This document shows, piece after piece, positions 51,778 through 61,992 of a DNA stretch of 64,000 bases (the first letter of the stretch is position 1; each line of letters begins with the position of its first letter). The translations under genes and the position numbers were made by a program. The DNA lies in assembly GCA_037349105.1 (NCBI GenBank), contig JAYJMM010000119.1, positions 755,001 to 819,000 on the forward strand, in the 5' to 3' direction. Origin of the DNA: Limnomonas spitsbergensis. Its lineage: Eukaryota > Chlorophyta > Chlorophyceae > Chlamydomonadales. The notes under the pieces were generated by a model. That model ran no database searches and was not told where the DNA came from. It saw only the letters and a program-made list of their open reading frames with translations.

Positions 51778-54700
51778 ATGCTGCCAGCGATGCTTGAAAA
51801 AAGCTGTATGACACAGCTTCCAAGAACCTCAGGAACCCCCACAGACGGCGGTGCAGCTGAAGAGCCCATGACAATGGATGCCGCTGTGAGCAGCAGGCAC
51901 GCTCCACTGCCATCTACATGCGACCACCACACCTGCTCGTTCTGCGACACCCATGTGGGGAGTCCCTGCCCCAGCACCTGCATGGCGGCGCGTCACCAGG
52001 CATCTTGCATGGGGCCAAAGTACCTTTTCCATACACGATCGCATGGTGCCCGCCTAGGGAAACAGCCGCACAGCACTCCCCGAGCCTCATCCGCACCCCC
52101 CGCATCCTGCCTTCTGCTGACTGTTCTACTTGCACTGCTGGGAGGCCCAGAACGCTTCCATGGGGCACTGGCACTGCCCCCCCCTAGCCCACCCCTTAGC
52201 CCCCCCCCTAGTCCATCTCCTGAGCTACCCCATAGCCCGCCTCCAAGCCCCCCCCCTAGCCCATCCCCAGACCCGCCTCCCCCCTCCCCCCCACTATTTC
52301 CGCCAAGCCCGCCACTGCCACCTTCTCCTCCTTTTCCTCCTGACCCACCGAGGCCTCCGCCTATACCGCCTTGGGCTCCTCCATTCCCACCTCCCAGCCC
52401 CTCACCACCTAGCCCCCCTCCATCTCCCCCCCCAAGCCCGCCCCCTCTCCCTCCGCTGCCCCCCCTCCCTCCCAGCCCGCCCCCTATCCCGCCCCTCCCT
52501 CCCCAGCCCCCATCCCCTCCTCCCTTGCCCCCATCCCCTCCCTTGCCTCCCATCCCGCCAAGCCCACCACCCATCCCACCACCTGTTCCCAAGCTCCCAC
52601 CAGCCCCACCATCCCCTCCACCGTCCCCTCCAAAGCCGCCCCCTAGCCCCCCTCTTCCTCCCAGACCTCCTCCCAACCCTCAACCGCCCCCCAGTCCCCC
52701 ACCACAACCCTTACCGCCCAGCCCTCCACCGTCACCTCCGCCCAGCCCTAGCCCTCCCAGCCCGCCGCCCTCGCCGCCCCCCCGCCCACCGTCCCCCCGC
52801 CCTCCTCCGTCGCCACCACCCAGCCCACCCCCTTCCCCCCACCTAGCCCGCCCCCACTTCCTCCTCCCTCTCCCCCACCCCCAAGTCCTCCGCCTAGCCC
52901 ACCACCCTCTCCCTCTCCCCCACCTCCTTCTCCCCCTCCTCCCTCCCCCCCTCCTTGTCCACCTCCAAGCCCTCTGCCACCCAGTCCTCCTCCCTTTCCT
53001 CCACCCAAACCCCCTCCATCTCCTCCACCTAGTCCGCCACCTTCCCCCCCTCCTAGACCTCCCCCCTCTCCCCCTCCCAGCCCCCCTCCCTCACCTCCTC
53101 CAAGACCCCCCCCTTCACCTCTACCTCCCTCACCCCCACCCTCTCCTCCTCCAAACCCTCCTCCCTCACCTTCTCCCAGCCCACCTCCTTCTCCCCCTCC
53201 CAGCCCCCCCCCTTCACCCCCTCCTAGCCCACCTCCCTCACCTCCTCCAAGTCCTCCCCCTTCCCCCCCCCCTCCTTCACCCCCACCCTCACCGCCTCCC
53301 AGCCCCCCACCTTCTCCACCTCCTCATCCACCACCTTCACCACCTCCCAGCCCATCTCCTCCATTACCTCCCAGCCCTCCTCCCTCACCTCCTCCTAGCC
53401 CCCCACCTTCACCCCCCCCCTCCTTCCCCGCAACCCTCTCCACCACCGAGTCCTCCTCCATCTCCTCCTCCATGCCCTCCCCCCTCTCCGCCTCCCAGTC
53501 CTCCTCCATCGCCCCCTCCCAGCCCTCCGCCCTCACCTCCTCCTAATCCCCCCCCTTCCCCCCCCCCCCTCCTTCACCCCCTCCCTCTCCCCCACCAAGC
53601 CCACCCCCTTCTTCCCCTCCCAGCCCCCCTCCTTCTCCCCCTCCCACCCCCCCTCCTTCTCCTCCTCCCTCACCTCCTCCCAGCCTTCCTCCAAGCCCTC
53701 CCCCTTCACCACCACCTCCTTCGTCCCCTCCCTCCCCTCCATCAAGCCCTCCCCCCTCTCCGCCTCCCAGACCCCCTCCTTCTCCGCCTCCCAGCCCCCC
53801 TCCTTCTCCCCCTCCCAGCCCTCCTCCATCTCCCCCCCCTCCTTCTCCCCCTCCCTCACCTCCTCCCTCTCCTCCTCCCAGCCCACCCCCTTCACCCCCA
53901 CCTCCTTCACCCCCACACTCTCCACCACCAAGCCCTCCCCCCTCCCCCCCCTCCTCCCTCCCCTCCGCCCAGCCCAGCTCCCTCTCCTCCTCCTAGCCCT
54001 CCCCCTTCACCCCCCCCCACCTTCACCACCACCTTCTCATCCGCCGAGCCCTCCCCCCTCTCCCCCTCCCAGCCCGCCTCCTGACACCGCTCCCAGCCCC
54101 CCTCCTGACCCCCCTCCTGGCCCCCCTCCTGACCCCCCTCCTGGCCCCCCTCCTGACCCCCCTCCCAGCTCCCCTCCCGACCCCCCTCCCAGCCCTCCTC
54201 TTGACCCCCCCCCTAGCCCCCCTCCTGGCCCCCCTCCCAGCCCCCCTCCTGACCCCCCCCCTAGCCCCCCTCCTGACCCCCCTCCCAGCCCCCCTCCCAA
54301 CCCCCCTCCCAGCCCCCCTCCTGACCCCCCTCCCAGCCCCCCTCCTGACCCCCCTCCCAGCCCCCCTCCTGACCCCCCTCCTAGCCCCCCTCCTTACCCC
54401 CCTCCCAGCCCCCCTCCCAGCCCCCCTCCCAGCCCTCCTCCTGACCCCCCCCCTAGCCCCCCTCCTTACCCCCCTCCCAGCCCCCCTCCTTACCCCCCTC
54501 CCAGCCCCCCTCCTTACCCCCCTCCCAGCCCCCCTCCTTACCCCCCTCCCAGCCCCCCTCCTGACCCCCCTCCTAGCCCACCTCCTAACCCCCCTCCCAG
54601 TCTCCCTCCCGACCCCCCTCCAAGCCCCCCTCCCTCACCTCCTCCTAGCCCCCCACCTTCACCTCCCCCTCCTTCACCCCCTCCCTCACCGCCCCCCAGC

Positions 54701-57700
54701 CCCCCTCCTGACCCCCCTCCCAGCCCCCCTCCTTCTCCTCCACCCAGCCCTTCACCTTCCCCCCCTCCTAGCCCCCCGCCATCTCCTCCCCCTCCCTCTC
54801 CTTCTCCCAGTCCTCCCCCCTACCCCCCTCCTAGTCCTCCTCCCTCTCCCCCTCCTAGCCCTCCCCCCTCTCCTCCACCTTGCCCTCCTCCTTGGCCCCC
54901 ACCCAGCCCACCTACCTATCCTCCCTTTCCATCTTCTCCTCCTAGTCCTCCTCCTCCTCCCCCACCCAGCCCACCTCTTTCTCCTCCACCCAGCCCACCT
55001 CCCTCTCCTCTATCGAGCCCACCTCCCTCTCCTCCACCCAGCCCACCTCCCTCTCCTCCAACCAGCCCACCTCCCTCTCCTCCTCCCAGCCCACCTCCCT
55101 CTCCTCCTCCCAGCCCACCTCCCTCTCCCCCACCCTGCCCACCACCCTCTCCTCTGCCCAGCCCACCTCCCTCTCCTCCACCGAGCCCACCTCCCTCTCG
55201 TCCACCCAGCCCACCTCCCTCTCCTCCACCGAGCCTACCTCCCTCTCCTCCACCCAGCCCACCTCCCTCTCCTCCTCCCAGCCCACCTCCCTCTCCTCCT
55301 CCCAGCCCACCTCCCTCTGCCACACCCTGCCCACCCCCCTCTTCTCCACCGAGCCCAACTCCCTCTCCTCCACCCAGCCCACCTCCCTATCCTCCACCCA
55401 GCCCACCTCCTTCTCCCCCACCCTGCCCGCCTCCCCCTCCTCCGCCCAATCCACCTCCCTATCCTCCTCCCAACCCACCTCCCTCTCCTCCTCCCAGCCC
55501 ACCCCCCTCTACTCCACCGAGCCCACCTCCCTCTCCTCCACCCAGCCCGCCTCCCTTTCCTCCTCCCAGCCCACCTCCCTCTCCTCCACCAAGCCCACCC
55601 CCCTCTCCTTCACCAAGCCCACCCCCCTCTCCTCCACCCAGCCCACCTCCCTCTCCTCCACCCAGCCCACCTCCCTCTCCTCCACCCAGCCCACCTCCCT
55701 CTCCTCCTCCGAGCCCACCTCCTTGTTCTCCACCTAACCTATCTCCCTCTCCTCCACCCAGCCCCCCTCCCTCTCCTCCTCCCAGCCCACCTCCCTATCC
55801 TCCACCCAGCCCGGCTCCCTTTCCTCCTCCCAGCCCACCTCCCTCTCCTCCTCCTAGTCCTCCTCCTCCTCCCCCACCCAGCCCACCTCCCTCTCCTCCA
55901 CCCAGACCACCTCCCTCTCCTCCTCCCAGCCCACCACCCTCTCCTCCACCCATCCCACCTCCCTCTCCTCCTTCCAGCCCACCACCCTCTCCTCCACCGA
56001 GCCCACCTCCCTCTCCTCCACCCAGCCCACCTCCCTCTCCTCCTCCCAGCCCACCTCCCTCTCCTCCACCCAGCCCACCTTTCTCTCCTCCTCCCAGTCC
56101 ACCTCCCTCTCCTCCACCCAGCCCACCTTTCTCTCCTCCACCCAGCCCACCTCCCTCTCCTCCTCCCAGGCCACCTCCCTATCCTTCACCCAGCCCGCCT
56201 CTCCCTCCTCGGCCCAGCCCACCTCCCTCTCCTCCTCCCAGCCCACCTCCCTCTCCTTTACCGAGCCCACCTCCTTCTCCTCCACCCAGCCTACCTCTCT
56301 CTCCTCCTCCCAGCCCACCTCCCTCTGCCCCACCCTGCCCTCCTCCCTCTCCTCCACCCAGCCCACCTCCCTCTCCTCCACCGAGCCCACCTCCCTCTCC
56401 TCCACCCAGCCCACCTCCCTCTCCACCTCCCAGCCCACCTCCCTCTCCTCCACCCAGCCCTCCTCCCTCTCCTTCTCCCAGCCCACCTCCCTCTCCTCCT
56501 CCCAGCCCACCTCCCTCTATTCTACCCAGCCTACCCCCCTCTCCCCCACCAAGCCCACCCCCCTCTCCTCCACCCAGCCCACATACCTATCCTCCACCCA
56601 GCCCGCTTCCCCCTCCTCCGCCCAGCCCATCTCCCTATCCTCCTCCCAACCCACCTCCCTCTTCTCCTCCCAGCCCACCTCCCTCTCCTCCACCGAGCCT
56701 ACCTCCCTCTCCTCCTCCCAGCCCACCTCCCTCTCCTCCTCCCGGCCCTCCTCCCTCTCCTCCACCCAGCCCGCCTCCCTCTCCTCGTCCCAGCCCACCT
56801 CCCTCTCCTCCTCCCAGCCCACCTCCCTCTCCTCCACCCAGCCCACCTCCCTCTCCTCCACCCAGCCCACCTCCCTCTCCTCCACCCAGCCCACCTCCCT
56901 CTCCTCCACCCAGCCCACCTCCCTCTCCTCCTCCCAGCCCACCTCCCTCTCCTCCACCCAGCCCTCCTCCCTCTCCTTCTCCCAGCCCACCTCCCTCTCC
57001 TCCTCCCAGCCCACCTCCCTCTCTTCTACCCAGCCTACCCCCCTCTCCTCGTCCCAGCCCACCTCCCTTTCCTCCTCCCAGCCCACCTCCCTCTCCTCCA
57101 CCCTGCCCTCCTCCCTCTCCTCCACCCAGCCCACCTCCCTCTCCTTCACCGAGCCTACCTCCCTCTCCTCCTCCCAGCCCACCTCCCTCTCCTCCTCCCG
57201 GCCCACCTCCCTCTCCTCCACCCGGGTTCGCCTCCCTCTCCTCCTACCAGCCCACCTCCCTCTCTTCCACCCAGCCCACCCCCCTCTCCTCCACCAAGCC
57301 CACCCCCCTCTCCTCCACCCAGCCCACCTCCCTCTCCTCCACCCAGCCCACCTCCCTCTCCTCCACCCAGCCCACCTCCCTCTCCTTCACCCTGCCCACC
57401 ACCCTCTCCTCCACCCAGCCCACCTCCCTCTCCTCTTCCCAGCCCACCTCCCTATCCTCCACCCAGCCCGCCTTCCCCTCCTCCGCCCAGTCCACCTCCC
57501 TCTCCTCCTCCCAGCCCACCGCCCTCTCAGTTACCGAGCCCACCTCCCTCTCCTCCACCCAGCCCACCTCCCTCTCCTCCTCCCGGCCCACCTCCCTCTC
57601 CTCCACCCAGCCCTCCTCCCTCTCCTTCACCCAGCCCACCTCCCTCTCCTCCTCCCAGCCCACCTCCCTCTCCTCCGCCAAGCCTACCTCCCTCTCCTCC

Positions 57701-60700
57701 TCCCAGCCCACCTCCCTATCCTCCTCCCAACCCACCTCCCTCTTCTCCTCCCAGCCCACCTCCCTCTCCTCCACTGAGCCTACCTCCCTCTCCTCCACCC
57801 AGCCCACCTCCCTCTCCTCCTCCCAGCCTACCTCCCTCTCCTCCACCCAGCCCGCCTCCCTCTCCTCGTCCCAGCCCACCTCCCTTTCCTCCTCCCAGCC
57901 CACCTCCCTCTCCTCCACCCAGCCCGCCTCCCTCTCCTCCTCCCAGCCCACCTCCCTCTCCTCCTCCCGGCCCACCCCCCTCTCCTCCACCCAGCCCTCC
58001 CCCGTCTCCCCTACCTAGCCCACCCCCTTACCATCCCCCATCTCCCCCTCCCTACCCTCCCTTATCTCCCCCTCCATACCCTCCCCCATCTCCTCCACCG
58101 AGCCCACATCCTCTCCCGCCCCCTAGTCCTCCTTCCATTCCATCTCCCCCGTCTCCCCCTCCTAGTAACCCACCAAGGCCTCCCCCCAATCCCCCTCCTA
58201 GCCCCCCCGCATTGCCTCCACTCGGCCCACCCCCCTCTTCCCCTCCTAGCGCCCCCCCCTTGCCCCTCCCTTTACTTCCAACCTCCCTTTTCATCAGCCC
58301 CCCCTCTTCCCCGCACCCTAGTCCACACTTTCTCCCTCTCAGTCCTCTACCTTCCCCTCCTCCCACTCCTCTATCCTCCCTCCCTATGAGGCCCTCCCCA
58401 TCCTCACACCCTAATCCTCCCCCCTCCCTTCTTCTCAGTCCTCCACCTTCCCCTCCTCCCACTCCTCTATCCGCCCTCCCTATGAGGCCGCCCGCATCCT
58501 CACACCCTAATCCTCCCCTCTCTCTCCTTCTCAGTCCTCCACCTTCCCCTCCCCTCAGTCCCCTGCCTCCCCCCTCACCTATTCCTCCGCTCGGGAGCGG
58601 GGACTGGAGCAGAGTGGGGGCGGGGCCCCCTCCACCTGCATCACACAAATCTGTACAGACACCTCAGTACTCCACCACGCTGCAGATTCCGCGTGCCCTC
58701 GGCTCCGATGAGTTGCCTTTGATGGCAGGTAGGTTAATTGATGATTCTTAGAAGGCTGGCTGATGTACAATTGATGGCAGGTGGGTTGAATCTGGGTTGA
58801 ATGCATGAGAAAAGCAGTTTCCAAAGAGTATCATGAATGGAAAGCTCGCCAAATTGGCTGGAAGGTTAAACACGTTTTAGGGGTGGGCCAGGAAGGCTCT
58901 GATGCCGAACAGGCATGTCGTGAGCAAGAACTTAACATGAAGCAAAACATGTCCCAACCCCTTGCCGCCTTTGCCAAATGACCAAAATCTGCTTTAGAGT
59001 CGGAGGGCTACAATTCCATTTTTGTGTGCCCTGCCACTCCTACGCCTCCATGCCCACTGCCTGTCCTCCTAGCCGCAAAGGCACAAGATTTCGGGCAGTG
59101 GACTCTGCCTGCATGCTCACTGCCAGCATGCTCTTCGCCTCATTATCCATGCTTATTGCCTGTCCTCCCTGTCCCAATGGCACTGAACTTCTGGTTGTAC
59201 TGCCTGCCTGTGTGCTCACTGCCTGTGTGCTACTGTGCTCACCTCCTGTGTGCTCACTACCATACTCTCTGTCTCCATTGCTCCAGATGCCAAGGTGGAT
59301 GAGCTCACAGTCACCATCAGTGCGTTCTTTCAGCTGGACCGCACAAGCTTGTATGTGGACTGCTCCTGGACAGCTCAGCAGGCAATCGCGGAAGTGAGAA
59401 ACTGCCTTCCTAGGAGAAGCAAACGTTGTAACCGGGGGGGGGGGGCATTTCTTTGCTTCCAATTTGCAAATTACACGCTTTACAAAAAAAAGCCCCAGAA
59501 CCGCTGCTTGCCCCCCCCCCCTGTTTGTTACATTGCATCAAATTGATAAGCTGGCGTCCTGTGAAAGGAGTCGACTTTGATGTTAGTGAGAAAGGGGAGG
59601 TGCATCCAAAATCACCGGGGTCTAATCAAGGAAGGCATGCAAGTAATAGAAGTCAAGCAATCTTTAATTATTAGCCCGAAACCCAAACGACTTAAAGGAA
59701 AGCAAGAGGCCATCTGCATCCCAAACTTGAACTTGTACCGCTCAAGTATTGCAGGCTCCGAGCTTCAACCGCGCCTACAGGAGCTGAACTCAAACCCTCA
59801 ACCAAATGAGCCCAAACCTCAATTCCATTGCCCACCTTCCCACCTGTCTCCCCCCACACTTTGTACAGCTATTCGCTGCATCTATCAGCTTCCTGACTCC
59901 CAACGTGTCCACCAGTTGCAACAAGACCTCCGGGAGGAAGAGGAGTCTGCTGGACGCAGCCTTCGTTGTGAGGGGCGAAAGTGTCCCCTGGATCCTGGAT
60001 GCTGGATCCAGATCCGACCCAATTCTAGATCCAGGATCCCGGTCCAGTGATGCGCACTGGATGCAGAGCCGACGGCACGAGGACCAAGGGGTCAGAGGCC
60101 TGAGGCAGGCCGGGCTTGCTATGTGCGATCCAACGGCTGACGTACACACCCGCATGGTTTTGAACTCGCCCACAGCAGCTGATCTCAAGGTTGTCATTCA
60201 GAAACTTTATGACGCCCTCATGTCTGGTGGGTCAAGGGTTCACCGCTGGGGCTCAGGGTTGATCGCGGTTGGAGGTTAACGCTGGCGGTCCAAACTCTAG
60301 AGGGGAGGCAACCCTGTACTGCTAGGAGGGAGTGGAGCATTGAAAAATGGGAAGACAGAAAGAGCATTTGAAAGAAAGAAAGCGCGTTTGGAAGAAGAGG
60401 GGCCAGGTTACCTTCCTATATCTCGTGCACCTACACCTACAGATGGTGTAGGAGGATCATTTCACGGGCACATGTGGCTCCCCGCCCCGAGCCACTTTGT
60501 TCCCTTACCCCGCACAGCTGCACGCCCCTGCAGGATACTTTTAATTTGTTGATGTATTTTTCTCACAGGAACAGGGCTGGGGACTGGAAATATCGAGTAG
60601 CTATCTTGTGCATTTCTAACGAGTATCTCACACCATTGTAATCAATTGTGAAACATACATATACCATATGAAACCTGTCAGCACCGGTAAAATGTCTGGA

Positions 60701-61656
60701 GCATGGATTGCCCTAATGCCCTGCTGCCTGCCTCTTTGTTGAGTACAGGTGCCGTACTGAAGCAGTTTGAATATCAGGAAGCGGAAGCAAATCGATTCTC
60801 CTATAAATGCATGTGCATTGCTAACCAAACCAATTGTAAATACTTTTTGAAACTCTCGCCAACGCCGCCGCCTCCATTCAGGCCAAGACTTGCCCATCAA
60901 GACGTGCCCGCCCACATCAGCAAATGCGAGCGGGGGCGCGGGCTGGCTGGAGATGTGGACTGACATTGTGGTCTCGAGCAACAGCAGTGCCACCGACGGG
61001 GTCACCGAGAACGTCGCCGCCTGCGGCTCAGATTGGGGGCAGCGCGTGTGGCAGGCCGCAATGCGGGCCGCTGGCGAAGATGTCCTGGTGGGTAATTGTC
61101 TAGGGTTAAGGGTTTCGAATCTGATGCATGGTCCTTGTGTGGTGGTCTTTGTGGCCCCCATGGGAAAGCACTTCCCTCTGGTATAGTGCGACGCTTGTTC
61201 ACCCACAGAAACCTGTAGGGTTTACGGCCTAGTGTGAGGCTTTCTCGCTTAGTGTTTAGGGTTTGGGGCTTTGTGTTAAGGGTTTGGGGCTTTGTGTTTG
61301 TAGGCCTTAGTGTTTAGGGTCCAGAGCAATTCTCTGCCGGTGTTGCTTCTATTTTCTTTGTTGCACGCCACAAGCCTCGTACAAAGCATCGTGTCAACCA
61401 GACGTACAAAAGGACACGTCCCCACAACAGGAAAATCCAGCTGGCCAAGAATAGCCGTGAGTGCAAGCCGCCGTAGCTTGCACGATCTCCTATACCGGTA
61501 TGTGATGATGGTCATCTGTCTCCATTAACCCTCGTTCCAGACTTCCCTGTGGTTCGTATTTTATTTATTTTTCTCTTTTGGCAGGGCGTGATATCGGACG
61601 CGTCTGCGAAGGCCCCCGCCCATTGGCCCACATTCATTTTCGTTTTTAATAAATGA
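51778..61656 (+). CDS. Secreted hydroxyproline-rich (pherophorin/extensin-like) glycoprotein
   Basis: Exon 1 runs to 58728 or just beyond, and further in-phase exons are 59287-59393, 59869-60226, 60749-60835, 60882-61087 and 61585-61656. A hydrophobic stretch ([13 protein letters not shown]) precedes the Pro-rich domain. It sits near residue 110 from ATG 51778 but only about 34 residues from ATG 52009, which is therefore the better start for a signal peptide. About 6.4 kb of SPPP and SPPPDPPP repeats follow; such prolines are normally hydroxylated and arabinosylated in algal wall proteins. The C-terminal ectodomain has Cys and N-glycosylation sites ([32 protein letters not shown]). The Pro frame breaks at about 52835, 53415, 53560, 53950 and 57230, mostly in C runs. 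The stop in the last exon is uncertain. Confidence 0.65.
52160..58600 (+). repeat. Proline-codon repeat domain (CCN CCN CCN TCN)
   Basis: Dense CCTCCCTCTCCTCC and CCACCCAGCCCACC repeats encode Ser-Pro-Pro-Pro. A subregion at 54060-54640 encodes Pro-Pro-Pro-Asp/Gly (CCCCCTCCTGACCCCCCTCC). Larger blocks of several hundred bp recur between 54.9 and 57.9 kb. The Glu/Val/Gly-rich or Gly-rich frames on the minus strand are shadows. Confidence 0.9.
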
Positions 61657-61709
61657 GAAAGATGCATGAAGGACGCGGAGAGAGATGCTCCAATAGCAGT
61701 GCAGTGTTT

Positions 61710-61920
61710 GGTGAAGTTGCTACTGCTACTGCTACTGCTACTGCTACAGCTACTGCTACTGCTACTGCTACTGCTACTGCTGCTGTGACTGCTGCTGTTA
61801 CTGCTACTGCTACTGCTACTGCTACTGCTGCTGTGACTGCTGCTGTTACTGCTACTGCTGCTACTGTTCCCGTAGCTGCTGTTCCTGCTACTGCTGCTGC
61901 TGCTACTGCTTGCCCTGACA
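61710..61920. repeat. (CTGCTA)n / (GCTACT)n repeat
   Basis: About 200 bp of GCTACT, with CTGCTGTGACTGCTGCTGTT interruptions that are duplicated. It encodes alternating Ala-Thr in one plus frame. It probably lies in an intron or in a stalk region between the ectodomain exons and the transmembrane exon. Confidence 0.9.
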
Positions 61921-61992
61921 CATCTCCTGCAACTTCTGGTCCTCCGGCTGCCAAGACTGTATTGCTGCAGCTAATGTCATGCTTCGCCGCAG

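Noticed and set aside
54916..57990. Glu/Val/Gly-rich and Gly-rich minus-strand open frames
   Set aside because: Antisense shadows of the Ser-Pro-Pro-Pro coding repeat on the plus strand.
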